Of a DNA stretch of 59,224 bases, positions 42,048 through 52,735 are shown one piece after another. The translations under genes were made by a program, and so were the position numbers. The first letter of the stretch is position 1, and each line of letters starts with the position of its first letter. Where the stretch lies: the NCBI GenBank assembly GCA_032718475.1, contig JAUCBJ010000404.1, positions 1-59,224 on the forward strand, given 5' to 3'. The notes below the pieces were generated by a model. The model did not search any database. It was given only the letters and a program-made list of their open reading frames with translations, and was not told the origin of the DNA. The DNA comes from Nemertoderma westbladi (taxonomy: Eukaryota > Xenacoelomorpha > Nemertodermatida > Nemertodermatidae).

Positions 42048-42108
42048 TGTAATATCGGTATAAACTACAATCAATTAACCTTTTACACAATCAACCAATA
42101 GACAAGAT
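42048..42108 (-). repeat. Copia 5' LTR remnant, cut by BEL-A2
   Basis: 61 bp match 35927-35986 with a few changes; the remaining LTR is replaced by the BEL-A2 LTR. The missing outer part (expected to begin aacatagaaagtacatac) was not found elsewhere in the window. Confidence 0.85.
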
Positions 42109-42679
42109 TGTTAGCTTATCCAATTCCGCTAACCAACCCATAAAGTGAGCCGTTAAGCAATATTGGGGAACATGAGGGTAATAAATTAACCTCGTGTCAG
42201 CCCAACAAAGTGGGAAGGAGAAACATACGCACAATATGGGTCAGGGGTTACACCCCTGAAAGAGAGAGAACAGCATGGGCAAAGGGAAGCACTTCAGGGG
42301 AGGTAAAAGGGCGACAACAGGGTTATTAGCCAATGGGGGGAAGGCACCGGCTGAGTAACGTAACTTGGCCAACCGTGCAATATATATTATCAGTACAGCT
42401 ATCATTTAGTCAGTGCATCACTTAGTCAGTGTGTCATTCAGTTAGTACATAGTTAGGTTAGTTTAGCTAGGGAAGTACCGGGACTTTGATCACCGTCACC
42501 CGCCTTCCGTTTACTATCAACATTCCGTTACTAATTCTGTGTATCATTTACCCATTTTATACTATTATACCCGAAGGATTATATACAACGATCAATAAAC
42601 TCTTTCACCTTTCACACACGGCGGGGACGCGTAGATCGAAAAACCGGATAAACCGGGATCCTCCGTGGATCCCGTCACA
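42109..42679 (+). repeat. 5' LTR of BEL-A2
   Basis: From TGTTAGC to CCGTCACA (571 bp). It is related to 8266-8858 but clearly diverged, so the two copies belong to different subfamilies. The CATGAGGG...CCTCGTG inverted repeat corresponds to the hairpin in the other LTR. No TGG-type primer binding site is evident right after it (gtgatcaaagccg). Confidence 0.82.
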
Positions 42680-44423
42680 GTGATCAAAGCCGACAGCTGC
42701 CCCTAGTTAAACAGAGATTAAAACTGTAAACCACCCCAGATAGATGAGTCGATCAGGAGAAACGACACCGCCACGGACCCCGGACGGAGACCTAACGATC
42801 CACAAGGTCGCGACGAGACGATACGGACCCACGACCCCGGTCGATGGTACGTCGACCGCGTCGACGCCGGTCGACGCCACGTCGATGACAAGCGACCCGG
42901 CGAACCAAGACGTGGGGGGTCGTCTACTAGGAGAGAGCGAGTCGAGTAGAGGAGAGAGCGAGACGGGAGAGGAGAGAGACGAGTCGACACGGAGCGAGGG
43001 TCGTCGTACTAATGTCGCCGGCCAGCCACAGGCCGAGGGCGATGGACGGCCCACCGGAACGGCAACGGTGGGGCCGCCGGTACGACGCCGGACCCGGAGA
43101 GATAGAGGAGATGTCGGCGATGAGGACGTCGGGGTCAGCGATCGACTTTGACGGGCCTACAACGCGACCCGGAAGCTACTTAAAGAGGCCAAAGGAGGGG
43201 CGAAAGTAGACGAGGTAAAGTTAAAGAAAAGACTAGGTGAGTCGAACGAACACTTTAACTATCTACTGCGCTTTGGGCAGAGAGAACTAGCCGAGGAGAG
43301 AGCGAGAGGGGTTGCCAGCGAACTGTATGATCTATGGGAGTGTAGGGGTATGCAGCCTAGTGTGGTGTACATAGGGCCATACTTAGTCGATGCCCGGGGA
43401 GCAAAATTAGTGGGTTGGAGGAGACCTGAGGAGGGCGAATCCGAGGTTAACCCCGAGGATTCGGTCTCGTCGGTCGGAGGAAGTTCTGGGAGGAGGGGGA
43501 AAGTTAGTAGAACGGGAAGGCAGATGGAATCTGTCACAACCGATAAGTCTGCTACATCCTCCGCAAAAGAAAGACGGGTGAGGGAAATAAATGTGGTGTA
43601 TCATCTCGATCTGATAGCGCAAGGCCAGAGAGAAGTAGAGAGACAGTTAGAGGAGGGGAGAGCGCTATTGGAGAAGGAAATGGAACTGATTAGAGAGACC
43701 GGAGAGAGGGCCGAGAAGGCCGCGAGAAGCTTTAGGGAGTGTGAGGAAATAGGGAGGAAGGAACAAGAAGAGCGTGAGGCGAGAGAGGATAGTGAACGTA
43801 AAGAGCATGAGGCGAGAGAGGAGAGTGAACGTAAAGAGCGCGAGGCGGGACGTAAAGAGCGTGAGGTGGCGAGGGAGGCAAGACGAATGGAGAGAGTTGA
43901 AAGAGAGAGGGAACTGGCCGAGCAGAGCGCGCGGGAGAATAAGGAGAGAATGGAACAGGGGCAGCGTGTGCGGGATGATTTACATACCCGCCTAAGCGGG
44001 CTTATGCAGTACCCATCCAGACAGAAGCGCAAGCTGGAGCTGGCGAAGAGCGGGTTGTCAGAGAGTGACGCTGGCTCGAGTGTTTATGAGGAACCAAGGG
44101 TTGTGGAAACATTTATTAATACCCCACTTACAGGGACCGCACGACAACATTTAAATTTAAATCCGAACGATTCTAATATTAACGTAGGAAATAATTCAAA
44201 TAATGTAGTTACGCAAAATAATCCAAATAATTTAAATAATGGTCCAAATTCGAATTTACAAAATAATTCAAATAATCTTATTTCAAGCGAACAAAATAAT
44301 TCCATTTCTAATTTGGGTGCACAAAATGGTTTGGTTGAGTTGGAGGACTTGGTTGATCTGGCTGATGGTAGTGCCAGTGGTGCTATTGATGTGAACGCGT
44401 CGGACGTGTGTGGCGCGACAGGT

Positions 44424-44722
44424 GGTGGCCTGGTAGGCCACGTAGTTAGTAGGCAGGAGGTGGCGGGGTTGAGTCAACCCGATGGTGGCCTGGTAGGCCA
44501 CGTAGTTAGTAGGCAGGAGGTGGCGGGGTTGAGTCAACCCGACGGCGGCCTGGTAGGCCACGTAGTTAGTAGGCAGGAGGTGGCGGGGTTGAGCCAACCC
44601 GACGGCGGCCTGGTAGGCCACGTAGTTAGTAGGCAGGAGGTGGCGGGGTTGAGCCAACCCGACGTGGCCTGGTAGGCCATGTAGTTGGTAGGCAGGGGAT
44701 GGCGGGGTTGAGTCAACCCGAA
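44424..44722 (+). repeat. 60-bp tandem repeats in BEL-A2 gag (4 full, 1 degenerate)
   Basis: Units at 44424, 44484, 44544 and 44604 are nearly identical and in frame, each giving 20 residues. The fifth unit from 44664 has lost 2 bp and has several changes, which breaks the frame. Confidence 0.95.
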
Positions 44723-44846
44723 AGAGGCCAGGTGGTAGTAGAGAGAGAGGCGGGGGTGAATAGACCTAGCCGCAGTAGAAACATTGTGTCGACTGGAGAG
44801 GGGTGTAGAAGTGGAGTAAGAGGTGGCGGTGTGATAAGTGGCGATT

Positions 44847-44962
44847 GGGGGGGGGGGGGGGGGCTGCAGGAGCCCCACAACGAGAAGTTAGTGGCGAGTG
44901 GGGGGGGGGGGGCTACAGGAGCCCCACAACAACAGGTTAGCGGCGAGAGGGGGGGGGGGGGG
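44847..44962 (+). repeat. Three poly(G) modules in BEL-A2 gag
   Basis: Runs of 17 G (44847-44863), 13 G (44900-44912) and 14 G (44949-44962) are separated by similar segments (ctgcaggagccccacaac... / ctacaggagccccacaac...). Runs of this kind slip easily and can form G-quadruplexes. Confidence 0.9.
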
Positions 44963-45420
44963 CAGAGAGTGTCCCACAGGCGTCGGCGGATAATGCGTGG
45001 GCCGAATTAGGTAAACAGCAACACCCGGCGACGGAGAGTAATAGGGGGATTGCGAGTATCCCCAGCGGCGTGCGATCGAGCAGAGAGAGGCAGGTTGATG
45101 TCGCGAGAGGGCAGGCGAAGCGTCGAGCCCGATCAGAAGAGGGAAGAAGAACAGTGGAGTTTAACCGGGAGGTCGACGAGAGATCTCATGGAAGGGAACA
45201 CTGCACTGAGAAGAGAAGAAGATAAGATAGTTGGAGAAGTATCGCCACAAACGATAGGAGAGCGAGGACGGATAGCGAGCCATCGGTAGTCGAGATGGAA
45301 AGGGAAAGTCGGTGGGGTCGAACTTTGGGAGATTGCCGTCGTCCCGGAGAAACGCGACCTGACGAGGCGCACTACGCGTCGAGAGAGGGGTACACGATGT
45401 ACTGGTATGAAGACGAGAGC

Positions 45421-47397
45421 AGTAGAGCCATCGATATGATTCGACGCGGCTTCTACGTAGACGACGGGATGGAGTCTGGAAACACGGTTAAGGAACTACT
45501 GGACACAGGGCGCGAGGTTCGCTTCATCCTTAAGGGATCCGGCTTTAACCTAACAAAATTCCAATCCAGCTCGGAGGAATTTATTAAGGCGATAGAGGAC
45601 GAGAGACCAGAATCGACCATGGATAATCCCACGACAGCCAAGGGGCAGGACATGGCGAACAAGAGGATAGAGTCTTAACAGAAGGCACTGGGAATCGTGT
45701 GGAACAGAGAGACGGACGAACTGAAGTACCAGTTGAGACAGGAGGGCGCAGACATCCACACAAAGAGGGGCTATGTGTCGTACATAGCAAGGATATACGA
45801 TCCCCTAGGCCTAGCATCCCCACTACTAGTCACGGGGAAACAGACACTTAAGAGAGTATACAAACTGAAGGATGAGTGGGACGTAGAGGTACCAGAAGAG
45901 ATCAGGAAACAGTGGTGCAAGTGGACAGAAGGTTTGGAGCAGATGGGAACATACAGCATGCCACGAGTATATTTCCCGGATGGGGACATGACGAATCTGG
46001 ATCTGCACATGTTCTCCGATGCATCACTAGAGGCATACGGAGCGGCACTCTATTTAGTACAACGAGGGGGCCTCACAAGCCCAGACTTGCCTTCAGCAAG
46101 GCGAAGTCGACGCTACCAGATTCAGCATCGGTTCCGAAGCTCGAGTTAACAGCAGCGAGACTAGGAGTTAGGGCCACAGCCTACTTAATGGACGCTATTC
46201 CCAATATAGTGGAGACACACTACTGGACGGATTCCATGGTAGTGCTTGGCTGGCTATATAACGAGAGGACGAGAGACCCTATATTCGTCGCAAATAGGGT
46301 GGATGAAATAAGGGCAACCACAGAATTAGAAAGGTGGCACCACTGCCCAACGGACGAGAATCCAGCGGACTTGTTATCGAGGGGCATGGCACGCCACACT
46401 TTCTTAAAAAAGGAAGTATTGTGGCAACACGGGCCACAGTTTCTGAGCGACAGGGAGGCCTGGCCGCCAATGAGAAAGATGGACCCGGGCTCAGGAGAAG
46501 CAGTATTGGAGGGAGAAGAGGGAGATTCAGAGGGAGAAGAGATATACTCCCAGATGGTGAGGGAGATAAGGGACGTGCAACCAAAACCAGGAGAACTGTG
46601 CGATAACCCGACGGATAAACTCCTCAGCTACAGCTCTAGTTGGTACAAGACCAAGAAATTAGTGGCGTACTGGAGAGCCTTCGGGAATTTCCTCACGGGA
46701 GTTGGCAAAGACGTAAAGACTAGGACAACAATAGATCTGGAAGGAGCGACCAAAGCAGTCATCCACTATGAACAACGGAAGAACTATGGCAACAAGGTGG
46801 AACGCGTCGGTAAACAGCAGCATCTCCGACGGGACAGCGAGCTGATCACGCTGTCACCACAACTTAATGATGACGGGATTCTAGTGATGAACTCTAGGGT
46901 GGGATACAACAACAGCATCGTCGTACCACCGAAGCCCATCATCATCCCCACAGGATCACCGATAGTCAACCAGATTATCTGGGACTCCCACAAGTCAATA
47001 TTGCATGGGGGCACCAACCGAACCCTCATGGAGATAATAAGGACCTTTTGGGTCAAACAGTTGAGGAAGAAGGTAAAAGCGGTAGTGGGGCAGTGCCAAA
47101 CCTGCCGACGAGCGAAGAAGGAGCGAGCCATACAGGAGATGGCACCACTACCGGTGAGTAGGGTAAGACAGCACGACCCGCCATTTACGCATTGCAGTGT
47201 GGACATGTTCGGGCCGATAAAGATCAAGGTGATGCGGCACACGGAGAAACGCTACGGTATTATCTTTGTATGTAACAACACGCGGGCGGTAGGGATAGAA
47301 CTCGCCCAAGATGCAACTGCATCGGCATTCATTAATGCCTTAGAAAGGTTCAGAGACCGCAAAGGTGGGACGATCGCAGTAATATACTCCAACAACG
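45421..47397 (+). pseudogene. pol: BEL-A2 pol fragment: RT end, RNase H, integrase start
   Basis: Starts at AIDMIRRGFYVDDGMESG (RT box intact, unlike BEL-A1). A TAA at 45676-45678 replaces a Gln codon. A one-base loss near 46070 shifts frame into 45876-47543. RNase H is intact (HMFSDAS before the shift, ELTAARLG, NPADLLSRG). Integrase has CQTCRRAKKERA and VDMFGPI; the second catalytic site reads YSNNG instead of YSDNG. Similarity ends at about 47397; the open frame to 47543 beyond it is unrelated sequence. The segment AKSTLPDSASV (near 46100) is absent from BEL-A1. Confidence 0.9.
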
Positions 47398-48529
47398 GTG
47401 AACTGCAGCGACTGCCCTCCACTTTCCCGTCTCGCAGCTCAATAACTAATAATTGTATTCAATTTCTTATCTATTTATTTATGTACATAAATTTTACTGG
47501 TTTCCATTTACCCCACCTGGGGGTGTATCGAATTAATATATAAACATGTCTTTTGATGAACAATACGGAATCGATTTCGGTCTGTTCTACAATTCTACAT
47601 AGTTTTCGCTTTAACTGCTGTATTGTTGTTATTTCAAAGTTTAATTTAAATTAAACTCAAACGTTTTCCACTGTGGATCACCCTTTATATTGCTTATTTA
47701 TTTATTGTTTAAATTGCATTGTAAGCTTTGTATAAACAATAATATAAATATTTAACTCTGTGCTTTAGGGACAAAAGAGGGAAATTCAAAATCTCTGCCA
47801 TGTCAACTTGTCAGGCTGTGTTACAGTGTGTATAGCAGTACTGGGAGAATATAAGTCTGGAAGTTTGTTTAGTAACATTTCCCAATGTAACATACAAAGA
47901 AGTTTAATATTATATCAATCAGTCTCTATTAGTCTATTAGTAGCCTATAGAGACATTAATATTTTAGAATTTATTATATATTTTTTAGTAGGTACCGGTA
48001 TCATTTTTTTTTAATTTCATTTTAATATAATTAAATAATTTTTACTTAATAATTAATATTCACCAACTGTATATGTAAGTACTGTAACTAGTAATTAACT
48101 ACAATTTTAATTATTTTACTAATTCTACTGTAGTTAGTTGTGTGTATACCATTACCTGTATTTTTATTATAACAGTACGAGTACATACACGCTTATTAAC
48201 AGTACGAGTACATACACGCTTATTAACAGTACGAGTACATACACGCTTATTAACGCACTTTGCCAGATATCTTCATAATTGTCATTCTACTGTATATGTG
48301 CAAAATTGAATATTATATTGTTATTCTGGCGATATTAATAACATAACATAACATACTGTAATAAATATTTATATTACCGGTATTATAGGGCCTAATTACT
48401 GAATTAAGATAACATATATATATATATATATATACTGATATACTGATATACCTAGTGCAGCAGTGATAATGGATAACATATAAATATAAAGTTCATAGAA
48501 ACGAAGTCTGGAAGTTGATTATTATGAAT
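47398..48529. other. AT-rich sequence after BEL-A2
   Basis: No supported gene. It contains the 27-bp tandem repeat annotated separately and a (TA)n run at about 48412-48434. Confidence 0.5.
48174..48254. repeat. Tandem repeat, 3 x 27 bp
   Basis: The unit agtacgagtacatacacgct (+ tattaac) is repeated three times without mismatch at 48174, 48201 and 48228. Confidence 0.95.
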
Positions 48530-48539
48530 GACTGGAACG

Positions 48540-49220
48540 ATTAAACCGCATCTACGGTGCCCTCGCCAGCTCCAGGGGCTGGCGGTCCCTCACCAGCACC
48601 GCCGCCCTGGGCCTGGCCACCTCCAGCACAGCGACTGGTGGTACACCGTCACCAGCACCGTCGCCCTGGGCCTGGCCACCTCCAGCAGCTGGTGGTACGC
48701 CATTGTCCGCAACGTTACTAACGCCACCCTGGGCAGCTCCAGCGGTGCCGAATCCCCTGACTCACGGCACCCGTATCACCGGTGCAGTCACGGCCAACTG
48801 AATATGCCGCCGCTCGATTATGACATTGTTTTTCGCCGTCGCCGAAGATAAATGAATCACCGGCAGTGATGGGAGTTCACTGCCGGCGCTCTGTCCAGGC
48901 TTCACCCAACCGACAACATACCAGCTGCTGGCGTCGTTTACTGCCTCAATGGAATTCGAGACGAATTCATCCACTTGGTCAACGTCTGCAACTGGTAACG
49001 CTGTCAACGTGGTTGACAATGTCTCATCTGTTACAAACAACGTTGTGAAGGCGCGGGAGCGAAGGGGCGCCACGGGTAGATCGATGAAGCCCGGGCCCGC
49101 TAGCTCCAGCTGCATAACCCAAATGCTGCTCGAAGCGCCGGTCATGCATCAGCAGTTCCCTGGCGAGCGGGAGTCGCACAGCGGACCCGGACAAGCGGCT
49201 CCCACAAACCCGAATAAAAC
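48540..49220 (-). pseudogene. GC-rich coding-like region, unknown
   Basis: On minus, one frame runs from about 49220 to 48540 with TGA codons at about 49151 and 48757. It starts with a hydrophobic, signal-like stretch (LEVVLFGFVGAACPGPLC) and continues with a 127-codon part (49145-48762; ELAGPGFIDLPVAPLRSRAF, VDQVDEFVSNSIEAVND). After the second TGA it ends in a Gly/Ala/Pro-rich tail made of two imperfect 60-bp repeats (VPPAAGGGQAQGDGAGDG). Base composition is clearly different from the AT-rich neighbourhood. It could be a decayed host gene, an exon, or a captured sequence. I recognise no family. Confidence 0.35.
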
Positions 49221-50388
49221 TACCTCCAACGTCGTCTCTATTTCATTATATTTATTTCTCCAATCAAACAAATATGAAATTGCAATACACCTTCATAATT
49301 AAATCAATAGTTATAAATGATGACTGAAGCTGGCTGACTGCTAATAGCCTGGAGCTAGTGGACGCAATCAGCCAGGTGTTAAGCTAAGTATCAGACATGA
49401 AATATTATTACCATACTACCTTGGCTATTGCAAAGCTGCTCATAGAACTGTAGAACAGTCAATATATGACGACATCAAGGGAAATACATGGAGGTCGGCG
49501 ACTACCTAGCACTAATTAATGTTGATAAGAGCCAGTGTACATAAATGAAAGTATAACATAAAGTCAAACTTAAAAAAGACATGTGTATAGTAATTGAAAT
49601 TATGGCTGTAGAGCATGGGGCCTAAAAATATCTTAGGCCTACATTACACAAACTCGAACGTGAAATAAAATTATGGTTTACACAAATAGGACGAACAAAT
49701 TTATATATTTCAGTATTTAAAAACTTGATTTAATTATATGTATAGCATTTTTAAAACTTATAATTTCATTATTTGAGTAAAATTAAAAGAAAGTTAAAAA
49801 TTAAATTAAGAAAGAACAGTAAAGCCAGAAAGCCGCGAGTACAAACTATTGAAATGTACATATTTAAAAACGTCGATTATATAGGATCAATATAAATAAA
49901 TGCAGTTTGTCTATTAGTTATTACAGTATTAAGATATAAAATATATTAATGAGGTCTAATTAAATGGTGATAAGAAGTTTTAATTAAGGTTGGAAAAAGT
50001 TTAAAAGTTAAAAAGTGCTGATAAAAGTTTTAATTAACAATTCCGTTCCGTTCCGTTCCGTTGGATGTGAAGTGTGAACGGACCCTAAGGCCTGTAATCA
50101 GTCAGTGTACCTATAAGAGGCTCCATTAACAGTGTACCGGTACCTAAGGCGTGTAATCAGTCAGTGTACCTATAAGAGGCTCCATTAACAATGTACCGGT
50201 ACCTAAGGCCTGTAATCAGTCAGTGTACCTATAAGAGGCTCCATTAACAGTGTACCGGTACCTAAGGCCTGTAATCAGTCAGTGTAACTATAAGAGGCTC
50301 CATTAACAGTGTACTGATACCTAAGGCCTGTAATAATAATAAATTTTTAAACATTCACTAGTGCATTGATAATTTGAATACATGATTA
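49221..50388. other. AT-rich sequence with minisatellites
   Basis: No gene is seen. It contains a short (TTCCG)n array at 50041-50063 and the 59-bp minisatellite annotated separately. Confidence 0.5.
50085..50335. repeat. Minisatellite, 59-bp unit, 4.25 copies
   Basis: Units start at 50085, 50144, 50203, 50262 and 50321 (partial), each beginning ctaaggc.tgtaatcagtc and ending gtaccggtac. There are few mismatches, concentrated in the last full unit. Confidence 0.95.
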
Positions 50389-51141
50389 ATTACTACTAGG
50401 ATCGGCATGCTGCATTGCAGCTGCATTTTTAAGAATGCTGTGCCGGCTTATCGACAAAATTGCGCCGCCACAACTCCCTATCACCCATGACATTTGCTAG
50501 ATCATCTGCATCTTCAAGGCCAGTGTCCTTTCCGATGCGTCTCAAGAAAGTCATGGGCTGTCCACCATGCTTATTCACTCCATGAGGCTGCCAAAGTACA
50601 AGATTATGCACTGGCTGGTCCTCACGGCGAAAGCAATGTCCTGCAAAGCGGAGGCGATTTTGTTCTAGTGTCAAGCTTGGGGGAACCAATGAGACACCTT
50701 CAATGTTATATAGTGTCTGGTTGGAGATGTGTGCATTGTACTTGTACTTGACACAACGAACCTGGCGTAGCATTCTTGTGAATGTGCCATCCAGAGATTT
50801 GGTGTCCTCAGCAGTTAGAGCCCAGCATGGACTCCCATAGAGGAGTACTGGAACTACTGCTGCTCTAAATAATCGGACCTTAAGTTTCCGATTAATTCTC
50901 GGTGACTTCCAAATCCTGGAAAGCCTATTAAAGGCTGACCATGCCTTTCCCTTACGTATTCAAAGGTCCTCACCTGACTTCCGGATCCATGATCCCAGGT
51001 AACAGAAGTCATCCACATGCTCAAGCATACCATCTTTTGAGCTTATGCTCATCCGATCAGAGACTTGCTGAGGACTTTCAAAGTTAACTGTCAAAATTTT
51101 GGTCTTTCTGGATTTAATAAAAAGACCAACACTAAAAGTAG
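50389..51141 (-). mobile_element. LINE-A copy e (5'-truncated)
   Basis: Minus-strand 3' end of LINE-A with the TAG tail. The coding part covers 50429-50773 (stop included) and, after a frame change, extends to NSRKTKILTVNF. A 6-bp duplication (gtactt twice near 50740) adds two residues. Its 5' end abuts LINE-D ORF1, which it therefore truncates. Confidence 0.9.
50429..50773 (-). pseudogene. LINE-A copy e, RT C-terminus
   Basis: 114 codons from MLRQVRCVKYK to DKPAQHS. Compared with other copies it has two extra residues (YKYNAH) and GKDTG in place of LKDTG. It is a non-functional fragment. Confidence 0.85.
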
Positions 51142-51171
51142 TACTATGAGATAACTACACTTCGTGCCGAG

Positions 51172-51993
51172 TTGGTCCACCAAATCGCGAAGATCAACTC
51201 GAGGACTGATGACTTTGAGACAAAATTGACATCCTTAAGCCTCTGTGAAGCTGCTGACAGAAGAGACAGTGGGACTTCTGCACAAACGTTTTGGCAAGAA
51301 GTTCCTCCCCAACGGCAACAAAGGACTAATGCAGTGAGTGAACCTAAATCAGCCAACTTTGCACTACTCGTCAGAAAGCTGAAAGAAGAAGAATCTGAAC
51401 AAGAGCGACGCAAGTCAAACATTGTAATTAAGGGGGCTACAGTAACCAACAATGATCCGGAGTTTGTTGTTAATCTTGCTAAATCTCTCAACATAACCCT
51501 TGAGACATGGGAGATAAAGGTTACCAGGGTCGGAAAGATCCAAAATGGGTCCCAATCAATCATTGTAAAACTACTCCAAAGTAAAAGATACAACCTTCTC
51601 CAAAAGGCTCGCGACCTGAGAAAATCTTCTACTTTTAATCACCCATTTATCTCACAAGATTTAACCCCAGAACAAAGTAAACTTCAATACGAACTTCGTG
51701 TGGAACGCAGGGCATTGGAATCTTCATTTCCAGATACCCACTGGGTAATTTATCGAGGCTCAGTGGTGGATTCGGCCTCACTAAATCGACATTCCACAAA
51801 GCCTACAACTGTAGATAACATTAGTGAGACACACCCACTAACAGCATCACAAAGAATACCGAGAACATTCTACAGGTCGAGTGGTACAGTCAGACCAAAC
51901 GTAAGTGACACTGCCAAATCTCGTGATGATACCTTACAACCCATACCGGTACCTCATTCACCCTTTAATGTTCAACGCGAACAAATGGATTGA
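51172..51993 (+). pseudogene. LINE-D ORF1 protein (truncated N-terminus)
   Basis: The frame is open from the junction at 51142 to the TGA at 51993; the true start has been lost. It has a helical N-terminal part (LLVRKLKEEESEQERRKSN), then an RNA-binding-like core (NIVIKGATV, KVTRVGKI, SQSIIVKLL, NLLQKARDLRKS, FISQDLTPEQSKLQYELRVERR) and a Ser/Thr/Pro-rich tail. The layout resembles L1/CR1-type ORF1 proteins that coat LINE RNA. No zinc knuckle is seen. Confidence 0.82.
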
Positions 51994-52077
51994 CTAGACT
52001 CCACAATTATCCAAACCCACACAGGCGACAATTGGGACTCCAGTCAACAACTTCCGTTCACTTTATATCCCTGGCTA

Positions 52078-52735
52078 ATGCAGTTCGAGAACAGAGGTAT
52101 CCATATTGCCCACTTAAATACTCGCAGTTTATATAACAGAGTGTCAGAAATCCGTCTTCTACTTGGTACAAGAAATCTCCACATACTCACCATCTCTGAA
52201 ACTTGGTTGGATGAGTCAATTACATCACAAGAGGTGAAGGTGGATGGGTATGAATTTTACAGAGCGGATTGCAACAGGGAAGGTGGAGGTATTGGTATAT
52301 ATATCCTCTTCAGTCTATCTTTAATCAACCAACCCCCCCTTTAATATCCGCAACAACTGAATGCTTCTTTGGTCTACTTAATCTTCCACACACCAAACCA
52401 ATTTTAATTGGAGTTATATACCGCCCACAAACAAACACCAACTTCCTTGAGAACCTAGAATCTATGTTAGGAGATACTACAGCTTATAATGAGGTTATTA
52501 TTATGGGTGACACAAATTCAGATACTCTAAACATACAAATCCAACAACAGAGCCACTCAGACGCAAACTCTACTCCTTCTGCAACTCAATGGGCCTTGAG
52601 CAGCTCATCAAAGAACCCACCCGTGTAACTTTGCATATATCAACAACCCTGGACCATATTTTTGTATCCAACCCAGACAATATCACACACAGTGGTGTTT
52701 TTAAAATGGGCCTCAGTGATCACTACCTGGTTTAT
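52078..52735 (+). pseudogene. LINE-D ORF2: apurinic-type endonuclease
   Basis: Starts at ATG 52078. Motifs: IAHLNTRSL (Asn), LTISETWLDE (Glu), GGGIGIYI, then a frameshift near 52305; PILIGVIYRPQ, VIIMGDTNSD (Asp/Asn), a second shift near 52590; TTLDHIFVS and MGLSDHYLVY (Asp-His). All catalytic positions can be read, only the frame is broken. The enzyme nicks target DNA for target-primed reverse transcription. Confidence 0.87.

Larger units (their letters stand above)
35927..42108 (-). mobile_element. Ty1/copia retrotransposon (with nested LINE-C)
   Basis: Minus-strand order: 5' LTR remnant (42048-42108), primer binding site, gag with protease start, LINE-C insertion, integrase, RT, RNase H, 3' LTR (35927 to about 36160). 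Integrase before RT identifies the copia type. The shared LTR block TGTAATATCGGTATAAACTAC...GACAAGAT occurs at both ends. The right LTR is cut after 61 bp by the TG of the BEL-A2 LTR. Breaks: LINE-C insertion, a poly(G) run between integrase and RT, frameshifts at about 37160 and 36280. Confidence 0.92.
42744..45420 (+). pseudogene. gag: BEL-A2 gag with 60-bp tandem repeats and poly(G) runs
   Basis: It begins at ATG 42744 (MSRSGETTPPRTPDGDLTIH), 65 bp after the LTR. A TGA at 43149-43151 is the only break up to 44675. The N-terminus is Thr/Asp/Arg-rich and low in complexity. Next are LLKEAKGGAKVDEVKLKKRL and a long charged coiled coil (about residues 290-410, AREESERKEREAGRKERE). An Asn-rich stretch follows (about 475-520), then four 20-residue repeats GGLVGHVVSRQEVAGLSQPD. 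A degenerate fifth repeat shifts the frame. The rest (to about 45420) is in other frames and includes three modules separated by runs of 17, 13 and 14 G. The deletion then fuses it to pol. Confidence 0.75.
42109..47397 (+). mobile_element. BEL/Pao element BEL-A2 (5' LTR, gag, truncated pol)
   Basis: It starts with an LTR inserted into the copia LTR. It continues with a gag carrying tandem repeats, jumps by deletion (at about 45421) from gag into the RT just before its catalytic box, and ends inside integrase at about 47397, where similarity to BEL-A1 stops. The post-pol ORF, polypurine tract and 3' LTR seen in BEL-A1 are missing. Confidence 0.9.

Noticed and set aside
44424-44722. CRISPR-like array
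   Set aside because: The units are contiguous tandem repeats without unique spacers and translate in frame; the same holds for 48174-48254 and 50085-50335.
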